Origin: Caldatribacterium sp051549785
GTDB taxonomy: Bacteria > Atribacterota > Atribacteria > Atribacterales > Caldatribacteriaceae
Assembly: GCF_051549785.1 (NCBI RefSeq)
Contig: NZ_CP189974.1
Span: forward strand, 248,001 to 312,000
Direction of reading: 5' to 3'
DNA: 64,000 nt
The notes below the pieces were generated by a model. That model searched no databases, was not told the origin of the DNA, and saw nothing but the letters and a program-made list of their open reading frames with translations. Shown piece after piece: positions 26,522 through 34,281 of the stretch (positions are counted from its first letter, which is position 1; each line of letters starts with the position of its first letter). Position numbers and translations under genes: made by a program.

Positions 26522-27562
26522 TTGAAGGCGGCGGTTATGAAGGCTGTGAACGAGATGGTTGTGGAAGAAATCCCCGAACCGGAGGTGGAACCGGGAGGAA
26601 TACTCGTAGAGGTCAAAGCCTGTGCTATATGCGGGTCTGATGTGAGAACCCTGCGACATGGGAGTGCCCACGTCACGCCCCCAAGAGTTCTGGGCCATGA
26701 AGTGGCAGGGATTATCAAGGCAGTGGGTCCGGAGACTTCAGGCTACAGCGTGGGCGAAGCGGTCACCGTAGCACCGGCCATAGGTTGTGGAGTATGTGAG
26801 TACTGCCGCCATGGCATCACCAATATGTGCCCCAATCTGGAAACGATTGGCTTTGAATTCGACGGTGGCTTTGCCGAGGTCATGGCCGTCCCGGCAAAAG
26901 CGGTGCGGCAGGGCCACGTGAACCGGATCCCTCAGGGGTTGAGCTTTGAAGAAGCGGCACTGGCGGAACCCCTGGCCTGCTGCATCAACGGACAGAGTTT
27001 CCTCGACATAAGGCTGGGGCAGACCGTGGCCGTCATCGGTGCAGGGGTTATCGGGCTATTCCACACCGAACTCGCCATGCTCAAAGGGGCAAGCAGGGTC
27101 TTCGTCACCGACATAGTGCCGGAGAGGTTGGAACACGCTGCCACCCTGGGGAAAAACGTCGTGACCATAAACAGTAACGAGGCCGATCCCGTCGAGGAGA
27201 TTCTCTCCCGGACCGGGGGACAGGGGGTGGATGTGGTCATCGTGGCCTGCCCGGTGGGAGAGGCACAGAACCAGGCCCTGCAGATGGTGGCAAGAAGGGG
27301 TCGGGTGAGTCTTTTCGGCGGCCTGCCCCAGGGAAAATCCAAGGGTTACCTTGACAGCAACCTCATCCACTACAAGGAGGTAGGGGTTTTCGGGGCCCAT
27401 GCCTCAACGGCGGCTCAGAATCGACTGGCCCTGAAAATCCTGGCTGAAGGGAAAATCGTTGCGCGCCGGTACATCACGCACATATATTCTCTTCCCCAGA
27501 TCATGGAGGGTGTGCGTGCGGTGGAGAAAGGAGAGGCCTTGAAGGTCATCATCAAGCCGTAG
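26522..27562 (+). CDS. Zinc-dependent medium-chain dehydrogenase, second
   Basis: 346 residues from TTG 26522, which follows GAGGAGG by 7 bp; reading upstream would only re-read the previous gene in another frame. Zinc motifs are 'ICGSDVRTL', 'GHEVAG' and the structural 'CGVCEYCRHGITNMC'. The cofactor motif is 'IGAGVIGLFHTELA' with 'VTDIVPERLEHA'. It is a paralog of the preceding gene and lies 19 bp after it. Two MDR dehydrogenases in tandem suggest either two successive oxidations or an oxidation/reduction pair that epimerises a sugar alcohol. Confidence 0.92.
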   Translation: MKAAVMKAVNEMVVEEIPEPEVEPGGILVEVKACAICGSDVRTLRHGSAHVTPPRVLGHEVAGIIKAVGPETSGYSVGEAVTVAPAIGCGVCEYCRHGITNMCPNLETIGFEFDGGFAEVMAVPAKAVRQGHVNRIPQGLSFEEAALAEPLACCINGQSFLDIRLGQTVAVIGAGVIGLFHTELAMLKGASRVFVTDIVPERLEHAATLGKNVVTINSNEADPVEEILSRTGGQGVDVVIVACPVGEAQNQALQMVARRGRVSLFGGLPQGKSKGYLDSNLIHYKEVGVFGAHASTAAQNRLALKILAEGKIVARRYITHIYSLPQIMEGVRAVEKGEALKVIIKP

Positions 27563-27589
27563 CATTCCGGAAATCGGAGGGGGATCGCC

Positions 27590-29089
27590 GTGGAAAAGAA
27601 GTACGTCATGGCCATTGACCAGGGGACAACAGGGACGAGGGTGATTCTCGTCGACCGGGAAGGGAATATCGTGGCGAATTCATACCGGGAAATCAGCCAG
27701 ATCTACCCTCACCCCGGATGGGTGGAGCACAATCCCCTGGAACACTGGGAAACCACCCTTGCCTGCATGAGGGAAGCCCTGGAGAAAGCGAAGGCCCGGC
27801 CCGACCAGATCGCAGGAATCGGTATCACCAACCAGCGGGAAACCACCATTCTCTGGGACAGGGAGACGGGACATCCGGTCTACAACGCCATTGTCTGGCA
27901 GTGTCGCCGAACAGCCCCAATATGTGAAGAGTTAAAAGCACGGGGCTTTGAGGAAAAAGTGCGGGAGAAGACCGGGCTGACCATCGATGCGTACTTTTCG
28001 GCCACCAAAATCAAGTGGATTCTGGATAACGTCCCCGAAGCCAGCAACCTCGCACGGCAGGGGAAACTCCTCATGGGATGCATCGACTCCTGGCTCATAT
28101 GGAACCTCAGCAAGGGTAGCGCCCATGTCACGGACTACTCGAACGCCTCAAGGACGATGCTCTTCAACGTTCGAACCTTAGCATGGGACCAGGAGCTCCT
28201 TGACGCTCTGGACATCCCTCGGGAAATCCTGCCCACACCCAGACCGTCAAGTGGGGTCATGGCCATGGCCAGAAACGAGGAGATTTTTGGCCATGCCGAA
28301 ATCCCCATCGCGGGGGTAGCGGGAGACCAGCATGCGGCGCTCTTCGGCCAGACCTGTTTCCGGCCCGGGATGGCCAAGAACACCTATGGCACAGCCCTGG
28401 CCCTGATGATGAATATCGGCGAGAAGTTCCTCCTTTCCCAGAATGGCCTGACCACGGATCTTGCCTGGGGAATCGGGGGGAAGATTGAATATGCCCTGGA
28501 AGGAGTGGTCTTCATCGGGGGCGCCGCAGTCCAGTGGTTGCGCGACGGGCTCAAAATCATCGAGAGTGCCGCACAGACCGAGGCCATGGCTCAGTCGGTC
28601 CCCGATACCGCCGGAGTCTACGTGGTCCCGGCCTTCACCGGGCTCTGTGCACCGTACTGGGACATGTACGCCCGGGGGCTTATCATCGGCATCACCCGAG
28701 GGACAACCCGGGAGCACATCGTCCGGGCGACGCTCGAGTCCATGGCTTACCAGACAAGGGACGTTCTGGAAGCGATGATCGCCGATTCCGGGCAGGTGCT
28801 CGAGTCGCTTCGGGTTGACGGGGGAGCGGTGAAGAACAACTTCCTCATGCAGTTCCAGGCAGATATCCTCGGTGTCCCCGTTATCAGGCCGGTTGTGACC
28901 GAAATGGCCGCCATGGGTGCGGCATACCTTGCCGGGCTGGGTGTGGGATTCTGGAAAGACAAAGAGGAAATCGCCGCGCAGTGGAAAATCGACCGGGTCT
29001 TTGAGCCTCAAATGGATGCTTCCCGCCGGGAAGAGCTCTACGCCGGTTGGAAGAGGGCGGTGGAACGCGCCCGCCGGTGGGCAGTCTGA
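27590..29089 (+). CDS. glpK: FGGY family kinase, glycerol kinase-like
   Basis: A 499-residue FGGY kinase, the length of GlpK. It starts at GTG 27590 after GGAGGGGG. Motifs are 'IDQGTTGTR' (phosphate-binding 1), 'NQRETTILWD', 'AIVWQCRRT', 'DAYFSATKIKWIL', 'GDQHAALFGQ' and 'LRVDGGAVKNN'. These correspond to the E. coli GlpK glycerol ligands Arg83/Glu84, Trp103, Tyr135 and Asp245. The remaining ligand, Phe270 in E. coli, aligns by eye with Ala in 'YGTALALMMN', so the pocket may accept a larger polyol. No glycerol-3-phosphate dehydrogenase or GlpF is adjacent. Operon partners are two MDR dehydrogenases. Confidence 0.88.
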   Translation: MEKKYVMAIDQGTTGTRVILVDREGNIVANSYREISQIYPHPGWVEHNPLEHWETTLACMREALEKAKARPDQIAGIGITNQRETTILWDRETGHPVYNAIVWQCRRTAPICEELKARGFEEKVREKTGLTIDAYFSATKIKWILDNVPEASNLARQGKLLMGCIDSWLIWNLSKGSAHVTDYSNASRTMLFNVRTLAWDQELLDALDIPREILPTPRPSSGVMAMARNEEIFGHAEIPIAGVAGDQHAALFGQTCFRPGMAKNTYGTALALMMNIGEKFLLSQNGLTTDLAWGIGGKIEYALEGVVFIGGAAVQWLRDGLKIIESAAQTEAMAQSVPDTAGVYVVPAFTGLCAPYWDMYARGLIIGITRGTTREHIVRATLESMAYQTRDVLEAMIADSGQVLESLRVDGGAVKNNFLMQFQADILGVPVIRPVVTEMAAMGAAYLAGLGVGFWKDKEEIAAQWKIDRVFEPQMDASRREELYAGWKRAVERARRWAV

Positions 29090-29194
29090 ACGCAAATCTG
29101 TTATTGATGTTGCAGTGAATGTGAGATTTTAAAAAATAAAAAACGACGGAGTATTCCCATTTGCTCCTGCTCACAGGATTTTGACAGCAGATAC

Positions 29195-29264
29195 TTGACA
29201 TCACCCGATGGAAGAGGTATATTTTTAGGCGCAAAGTTGTGTTAAAAAAATATCATATTTTGAG
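29195..29264 (+). promoter_or_regulatory. Promoter and operator of the secreted ABM gene
   Basis: TTGACA (29195-29200), 17-bp spacer, TATATT (29218-29223). Downstream, TGTTAAAAAAATATCATATT with TTGAG (29240-29264) nearly duplicates the liv operator-like site (21069-21091, minus strand). The leader from there to the GTG at 29376 has no recognisable gene; a short A-rich run precedes the AAAGGAGGG ribosome binding site. Confidence 0.75.
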
Positions 29265-29375
29265 TTTAATATCCCAAAGAAATGGGGGTGATGTGACGAG
29301 GAAAAACACTGGAAATCTCTCACCCGGTTGGTAACCCAGACAACACCGAAAAAAAAACCAAAGGAGGGAAGGCAT

Positions 29376-30167
29376 GTGAAGAAAGCGTGGGTAGTGTTCC
29401 TTGCGGGGATGATCCTTGTGGGGTTGATGAGCTGTGTTGCCCTGGCGGCAGGTCGGCCAGCGGATAACAAACCTTTTGTCGTTCTTGCCATCGTTCATGT
29501 GAAGGAAGGATACGAAGAGGTCGCCAGAGAAGAGCTCATGAAACTCATCCCTCTCACCAACAAAGAACCGGGCTGCATCTTCTACCAGATGCACATCAAC
29601 GTGGGCACAGAGTACGACAACTACATGGTGGAGAACCCCAGGCTCTACATGTTCTACGAGATCTGGCGGAGCCGTGACGACTGGGACAAGCACATGGAAA
29701 TGCCCTACCTCAAGGCCTGGTTTGAGAAGTCCAAGGAGGTCTGCGAGAGGATTGACCTCTCCATCTGGGAAGCCGTAGACCTTCCCACGAACCCCGTCTT
29801 CCGTGGCGGTGAGAACCCCGATCCCAAGGAGAAGTACACCCTCTTAGCCCTGGTGGACGTCAAGGAAGGGTGCGAGGACCGGGCCTGGAAAGAACTCCTC
29901 GCCCTTGTCCCCTACACCCACACTGAGCCCGGGTGCATTGAGTACACCATGCACGTGAACCTCGACATGGACACCATGGCCAGGAACTACCGCAAGATCA
30001 TGTTCTACGAGAACTGGTACAACTTCAAGGTCTGGAAAGAGGACCACATGAAGGCCGAGTACCTGGTCCGGTGGTTCAACTTTGCTCCCCAGGTGACGGA
30101 GAAGATTGACCTCACTGGCTGGAAGATGATTGACTTCGAACTCACTCCCACAGGGAAGGAGAAGTGA
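29376..30167 (+). CDS. Tandem ABM-domain protein, exported copy
   Basis: 263 residues from GTG 29376, 7 bp after AAAGGAGGG. An N-terminal signal peptide (MKKAW, hydrophobic core, likely cleavage after ALAA) is followed by the same two ABM domains as the cytoplasmic protein at 22756-23466. The first ~40 mature residues differ in places ('VVLAIVHVKEGYEEVAREEL'), but the rest is identical. A Cys in 'GLMSC' is not a good lipobox because Met is at -2. Export of an ABM-fold protein is unusual. It could act as a periplasmic sugar- or quinone-binding or modifying protein in the same pathway. Confidence 0.85.
   Translation: MKKAWVVFLAGMILVGLMSCVALAAGRPADNKPFVVLAIVHVKEGYEEVAREELMKLIPLTNKEPGCIFYQMHINVGTEYDNYMVENPRLYMFYEIWRSRDDWDKHMEMPYLKAWFEKSKEVCERIDLSIWEAVDLPTNPVFRGGENPDPKEKYTLLALVDVKEGCEDRAWKELLALVPYTHTEPGCIEYTMHVNLDMDTMARNYRKIMFYENWYNFKVWKEDHMKAEYLVRWFNFAPQVTEKIDLTGWKMIDFELTPTGKEK
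29582..30167. repeat. 586-bp perfect inverted repeat, arm B
   Basis: Exact reverse complement of 22756-23341. It covers the C-terminal ~195 codons and stop of the exported ABM gene. Outside it the two loci diverge at once: upstream codons differ at many positions, and downstream sequence is unrelated. No transposase or target duplication is visible at the edges. Confidence 0.92.
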
Positions 30168-30182
30168 CACACCAAGAAACGC

Positions 30183-30216
30183 AATGGGCGGGGAGCATGC
30201 TCCCCGCCCATTTTTT
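30183..30216 (+). terminator. Terminator between the ABM gene and the BMC operon
   Basis: A perfect 30-bp palindrome (AATGGGCGGGGAGCA and its complement) is followed on the plus strand by TTTTTT. It terminates the exported ABM gene. It lies about 26 bp beyond the convergent pduL stop and, as an almost symmetric GC-rich hairpin preceded by an A-poor flank on the other side, may also act on the BMC transcript. Confidence 0.9.
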
Positions 30217-30241
30217 ATGCTCTCGCCAGGGAACTTCCGTC

Positions 30242-30913
30242 TTACCCCCTCACAATCCGCCCAAGCCCTCTCCGCTTCACCCCAGCGGCATTGGCCTCAT
30301 CGGTATCGATGTGGAAAGCGAGCCGACCGTTTGGGGAAACCCGGACAGTAACATTCTGGAAAACCACCCCAATGGGTCCGGGTACCTCTATGGCGATTTT
30401 CTCCCCATCTCGTAAACCAAGCCTCTTCGCCTCTTCCGGGCTTGCATGGAGGTGGCGCATGGCCCGGATTGCCCCTTCTTTGAGCGTCACCGAGCCCTTA
30501 GGGCCCACAATGGTGATAGGGGCGGATCCTGCAACATCCCCACTCAGACGAACCGGAAGGTCCATTCCCAGGTAAAACCCATCGGTGAAAGATAATTCCA
30601 CCTGGTCGAACTTGCGAAAAGGGCCGAGAATCCGCACACCCTCAATGGAGCGCATGTTGGGGCCAACGAGCGTCACCGTCTCCTGGGCAGCAAATTCCCC
30701 TCGCTGGGAGAGCTCCCGAAGTAGAGTCAGCTCCTTCCCCTTGCCGTAGAGCACCTCAAAGGTCTCCCTTGTGAGGTGGCAGTGGCGGTTTGAAACCTCA
30801 ACGGGAATGGTACATTCTCCCCCCGGTGCCCCTGGGGTACCCTGGAGTTCCTGGACCACGATTTCGGCAATGTACGCCACAAGGTCATCGAGGCGCTCCA
30901 TGCTCTCCCTCAC
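30242..30913 (-). CDS. pduL: PduL-type phosphate acetyl/propanoyltransferase (BMC lumen)
   Basis: 223 residues from GTG 30913 (GTGA overlap with deoC; ATG 30901 is an alternative). The PduL fold is indicated by metal-binding 'VSNRHCHLT', 'VGPNMRSIEGVRILGPFR', 'MRHLHASPEEAKRLGLRDG' and 'HIDTDEANAA'. It converts acyl-CoA plus phosphate to acyl-phosphate and CoA, recycling CoA inside a microcompartment. An N-terminal amphipathic helix ('ERLDDLVAYIAEIVVQEL') is a likely encapsulation peptide. It is the last gene of the BMC operon. Confidence 0.95.
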   Translation of the reverse strand: MRESMERLDDLVAYIAEIVVQELQGTPGAPGGECTIPVEVSNRHCHLTRETFEVLYGKGKELTLLRELSQRGEFAAQETVTLVGPNMRSIEGVRILGPFRKFDQVELSFTDGFYLGMDLPVRLSGDVAGSAPITIVGPKGSVTLKEGAIRAMRHLHASPEEAKRLGLRDGEKIAIEVPGPIGVVFQNVTVRVSPNGRLAFHIDTDEANAAGVKRRGLGRIVRG

Positions 30914-31698
30914 TCGCCTCCCGTGACAATCTTCACCGAGGCGCTCGTCCCAAGACGAGTAGCCCCAGAGAGAATCATGAGCCTTGCGTCCTCAAAGGTC
31001 CGAATGCCCCCTGAAGCCTTAATCCCCATTTTGGGACCAACGGTTCTCCGAATCAGCGCGACATCCCGGGCGGTGGCACCTCCCGTGGAGAACCCCGTGG
31101 AGGTTTTAACGAAGTCATACCCCACCTTCTTGATGATTTCGGAAGCCAGGACCTTTTCCTCATCGGTGAGAAGACACGTTTCGATAATGGCTTTGGTGAC
31201 TGTTGTTGGACGGCAGGCCCGCTTCACCGCCCAGAGGTCCTCTTCGAAGGTCTTGAGGTCCCGGGATTTCAACGCTCCGATGTTGATGACCATGTCGATT
31301 TCATCGGCCCCGTTTTCGATGGCATTGCGGGTCTCAAAGGCCTTGGTGCGGCTATCGGTTGCTCCGAGAGGAAAACCAACCACCGTGGCCACCTTGACCC
31401 CGGTCCCACGAAGTCTTCTGGCACAGAGGGCAACCCAGCAGGGGTTCACACACACAGCGTAGAAACGGTACTGCACAGCTTCATCACAGAGCTTCTCGAT
31501 CATTGCCCTTGTGGCATCAGGTCGAAGGAGGGTATGGTCGATGTAGCGGGCAATGTCTGAAGGAGTCAAAACAAGGTCACAGGCACACTCTGAGGAGCTC
31601 TGTGGAGCACGCGCCCGTTGCTCCTCACTCCGGGAAACACCTTGAAGCCTGGCCAATACCTCTTTTGTTACCCGTTCGATAAGCTCTTCTCGATTCAT
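30910..31698 (-). CDS. deoC: Deoxyribose-phosphate aldolase (BMC-targeted)
   Basis: A 262-residue class I aldolase that splits 2-deoxyribose-5-phosphate into glyceraldehyde-3-phosphate and acetaldehyde. Motifs are 'IDHTLLRPDAT', 'VVGFPLGA', 'EIDMVINIGALK', Schiff-base Lys in 'DFVKTSTGFSTGGAT', and 'GIKASGGIRT'. An N-terminal extension of about 45 residues, absent from ordinary DeoC, starts with the amphipathic helix 'REELIERVTKEVLARLQ' and continues as a Ser/Arg/Gln linker, as expected for an encapsulation peptide. It overlaps rpiB by 4 bp. It is the likely acetaldehyde-generating enzyme of this BMC. Confidence 0.95.
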   Translation of the reverse strand: MNREELIERVTKEVLARLQGVSRSEEQRARAPQSSSECACDLVLTPSDIARYIDHTLLRPDATRAMIEKLCDEAVQYRFYAVCVNPCWVALCARRLRGTGVKVATVVGFPLGATDSRTKAFETRNAIENGADEIDMVINIGALKSRDLKTFEEDLWAVKRACRPTTVTKAIIETCLLTDEEKVLASEIIKKVGYDFVKTSTGFSTGGATARDVALIRRTVGPKMGIKASGGIRTFEDARLMILSGATRLGTSASVKIVTGGE

Positions 31699-32258
31699 GG
31701 TCCGAAATGACCCCTCTCCACCGCCATGATTTTGTTCACCCGGGACCAGTGCCGTCCCCCGGCAAACCGCGTCTCAAGCCAGAGTTTCACGAGCTCACAC
31801 AGTTCCTCCGGCGAGTGTCGGGCTCCAAGGGTGAGGACATTGGCGTTGTTGTGCTCGCGGCTGTTGATGACGCTGTCCCGGTCATAACAGAGCGCCGCCC
31901 GAATACCCCGCACCTTATTGCACACCATACAGGAACCGATGCCCATCCCGTCAATCATGATTCCCCGTTCGCACTCCCCGGAGGCGACTTTCTGCGCCAC
32001 CTTCACGGCAAAGTCCGGGTAATCCACACTCTGGTCTCCGCTGAATGTCCCCACATCGTACACCCGGTACCCCAAAGAGGTGAGGTACCGCTTGAGGATT
32101 TCCTTTGCCTCGAAACCTCGGTGGTCCGAGCCAATGGCCACCCGTACCACATGGTCTTTCTGGTTCACAGGATCAGGATCGGTCTTTGGGGGAGTCCCCA
32201 GGGCATGCAGCCCTCCCACCACGTTCTGGACGACTCGGGAAAAGCTCCGTTCTGGCAT
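31695..32258 (-). CDS. rpiB: Ribose-5-phosphate isomerase B (BMC-targeted)
   Basis: 187 residues. The RpiB/LacAB fold begins at about residue 38 with 'VAIGSDHRGFEAKEIL', followed by 'VDYPDFAVKVAQKV', 'GIMIDGMGIGSCMVCNKV' (catalytic Cys region; here Gly-Ser-Cys) and 'SREHNNANVLTLGARH'. The preceding ~37 residues include a short amphipathic helix 'FSRVVQNVVGGLHAL' and a Pro-rich linker, an encapsulation-type tag. Presence of an isomerase inside a BMC operon suggests that pentose phosphates, not only aldehydes, are handled. Co-transcribed with deoC and pduL. Confidence 0.94.
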   Translation of the reverse strand: MPERSFSRVVQNVVGGLHALGTPPKTDPDPVNQKDHVVRVAIGSDHRGFEAKEILKRYLTSLGYRVYDVGTFSGDQSVDYPDFAVKVAQKVASGECERGIMIDGMGIGSCMVCNKVRGIRAALCYDRDSVINSREHNNANVLTLGARHSPEELCELVKLWLETRFAGGRHWSRVNKIMAVERGHFGP

Positions 32259-32269
32259 CGTCTCTCCCC

Positions 32270-32536
32270 CTACTGCTCAATCTCATCCACGATTCCCACG
32301 ATGAGCATCCGGATTGGTGCCTGGGGATCGCCAAGAATCGTCCGGCAGGAATTCCCCTCATCAATCACAAGCACCGTATCCCCAACCCCTGCCTGGACCA
32401 TATCGAACGCCAGAATCGTCTGGCCCTTTGGTCGTCTTTCCCCGTCAAGGGGTTGCACCACCATGATTTTCAGACCCTGGAGGATGGGGAGTTTTGCCGT
32501 TGACACCACATTCCCCACAACTTTCCCGAGCATCAT
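32270..32536 (-). CDS. BMC-P shell vertex protein (EutN/CcmL family), fourth in operon
   Basis: 88 residues, a single EutN/CcmL OB-fold domain: 'GKVVGNVVSTAKLPILQGLKI', 'FDMVQAGVGDTVLVIDEGNSCR' and 'IVGIVDEIE'. These pentamers cap the vertices of the icosahedral shell. It overlaps the preceding BMC-P gene by 4 bp. It is one of four distinct BMC-P genes in this operon. Confidence 0.93.
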   Translation of the reverse strand: MMLGKVVGNVVSTAKLPILQGLKIMVVQPLDGERRPKGQTILAFDMVQAGVGDTVLVIDEGNSCRTILGDPQAPIRMLIVGIVDEIEQ

Positions 32537-32814
32537 GGGGATGCAGCCCCCTCAATATTCACCGCATCGACAATACCCAGAATCGTGCAATCGGAGGGGT
32601 TGAACCAGTTCGGGAGCGCCAGTGCTGCCTCCCGCCCTCCCTCAAAAAAGACAATGTCTCCTGGACCGGCCTGAACCGTATCACAGGCGACAAGCGGAGA
32701 TCCGACCTCTTTGAGGTTCTCATCAAGAGGCTGAATGAGGAGGAGCTTGATGCCCTCGAACGAAGGAACTTTCTGCGTGGCCACCACCGTCCCAATAACC
32801 CGAGCAAGCTTCAT
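32533..32814 (-). CDS. BMC-P shell vertex protein (EutN/CcmL family), third in operon
   Basis: 93 residues with the EutN/CcmL fold ('ARVIGTVVATQKVPSFEGIKL', 'CDTVQAGPGDIVFFEGGREAA', 'ILGIVDAVNIEG'). Compared with the other three paralogs, the loop after the 'GREAA' turn is longer ('LALPNWFNPSDC'). It follows the aldehyde dehydrogenase gene by 12 bp. Confidence 0.93.
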   Translation of the reverse strand: MKLARVIGTVVATQKVPSFEGIKLLLIQPLDENLKEVGSPLVACDTVQAGPGDIVFFEGGREAALALPNWFNPSDCTILGIVDAVNIEGAASP

Positions 32815-32826
32815 GTTTCCTCCTCC

Positions 32827-34266
32827 TCACACGATGCGGAAGTAGTCCACCAGAGTACAACGCCGCTCCCGGGTGAAGGTCCGGGCGCGGGTGAGACCCT
32901 CTCCGGTGGGGGTAGCAATGGTGAAACTGGTGAAACCAGCGCCACCCTTCCCGAGCCCACTGTACGCCGGGCCGTTCTTCACAAAGATGGAACAGTCCAT
33001 CATTTTCGCCATTTTCGAGAGATTGGCAATATTCCGGGAATGCATGACCGCCGTGTGCCGGAAATGGTGCTCACACTCCACGGCAAACTCCATAGCCTCT
33101 TCCACGTCATGGAAACGCACAACAGGAATCACAGGGAGCAATTGCTCCGTCCAGACCAGGGGGTTATCCCGATCGACTTCACCAAAGAGAATCCTCGTGT
33201 TCTCGGGAACCCGAAGGCCGATTTCCCGGGCAATAAAGGACGCATCCTTTCCAACCCATTCCCTCTTTGGCTTTCCGGGCTTTCCCGGTCCTCCCGGTTC
33301 ATCGATGACCAGACGTGTGACCTCCTCCATCTGGTGTCGATTGAGCCGAAAACCCCCGTTGAACTCCATGGCCTTCTCGAGGTCCTCGGCAACCTCGTTC
33401 ACCACGAGGATTTCCTTCTCGCAGACGCAGACGATGTTGTTGTCGAAACCGGCACCGAGGACGATATCCCGACCCGCCTTGGCAATATCGGCCGTCTCGT
33501 CCACCACACAGGGAGGATTTCCGGGACCGGCAGCAATAACCTTCTTGCCGCTCGCCATAGCCGCCTGGACCACCCCTCCCCCGCCGGTGACCACAAGAAG
33601 GCGAACCACGGGATGCTTCATGAGTGCCTGAGCGGACTCGAGGGTGGGGTTCCCGATGGCGCAGACGAGGTTCTCTGGACCCCCGGCTTCGACGATGGCT
33701 TCGTTGAGGAGCGTCACGGTAGCGCAGGATGAGCGCTTTGCCCCCGGATGGGGATGGAAAACCACGGCATTTCCTGCCGCCACCATGCTGATGGTGTTAT
33801 TGATGATGGTGGAGGTGGGGTTGGTGGACGGAGTGATGGAGGCAATCACCCCGTAGGGTGCCCGCTCGACAAGGGTGAGCCCATGTTCATCGGTGAAGGC
33901 CATAGGCTCAAGGTCCTCCACTCCTGGCGTTTTCAGGGCAGCGAGGCGGTTCTTCTCGACCTTATCCGCCACGCGACCCATTCCCGTTTCCTCGTGAGCC
34001 ATCCGGGCAAGGGTTTCCGCTTCCCGCACAGAAACCCTCCGGATGGCACGGATAATGTTGCGGCGGGTTTCAAGGGGGAGCTCCATGAGCTTCTCGTGAG
34101 CCTTCCGGGCCGCCCTTACCGCATCCTCGATGTTCTCGAAAACCCCCGCACCCCGCAGAGGGGGTTCTTCCCGAACTTCTGGAGCTCTCGGGAGCACCCC
34201 GCTTTTTTCGAGTCTCTCAATCACCTGCTCCACAATGGAGCGGATATCGGCTTCCTTAACCTCCAT
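32827..34266 (-). CDS. CoA-acylating aldehyde dehydrogenase (PduP/EutE family, BMC-targeted)
   Basis: 479 residues. It oxidises an aldehyde (acetaldehyde here, by inference from DeoC) to acyl-CoA with NAD+. The N-terminus has an encapsulation-type helix 'ADIRSIVEQVIERLEKSG' and a Pro/Glu linker. The enzyme part has 'SITPSTNPTSTIINN', 'HPHPGAKRSS', 'VTGGGGVVQAAM' and the catalytic Cys in 'NNIVCVCEKE'. C-terminal 'TRERRCTLVDYFRIV' is typical of EutE/PduP. It lies between pduT and the two downstream BMC-P genes. Confidence 0.95.
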   Translation of the reverse strand: MEVKEADIRSIVEQVIERLEKSGVLPRAPEVREEPPLRGAGVFENIEDAVRAARKAHEKLMELPLETRRNIIRAIRRVSVREAETLARMAHEETGMGRVADKVEKNRLAALKTPGVEDLEPMAFTDEHGLTLVERAPYGVIASITPSTNPTSTIINNTISMVAAGNAVVFHPHPGAKRSSCATVTLLNEAIVEAGGPENLVCAIGNPTLESAQALMKHPVVRLLVVTGGGGVVQAAMASGKKVIAAGPGNPPCVVDETADIAKAGRDIVLGAGFDNNIVCVCEKEILVVNEVAEDLEKAMEFNGGFRLNRHQMEEVTRLVIDEPGGPGKPGKPKREWVGKDASFIAREIGLRVPENTRILFGEVDRDNPLVWTEQLLPVIPVVRFHDVEEAMEFAVECEHHFRHTAVMHSRNIANLSKMAKMMDCSIFVKNGPAYSGLGKGGAGFTSFTIATPTGEGLTRARTFTRERRCTLVDYFRIV

Positions 34267-34281
34267 ACGTCAACCCCACCT

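Noticed and set aside
29376..29450. Lipoprotein signal (Cys in GLMSC) in the exported ABM protein
   Set aside because: Met at -2 and the following ALAAG cleavage site fit signal peptidase I better than a lipobox.
22756..30167. Composite transposon flanked by the 586-bp inverted repeats
   Set aside because: The arms are coding sequence of two functional paralogs, with no transposase gene, terminal motifs or target duplication in or around them.
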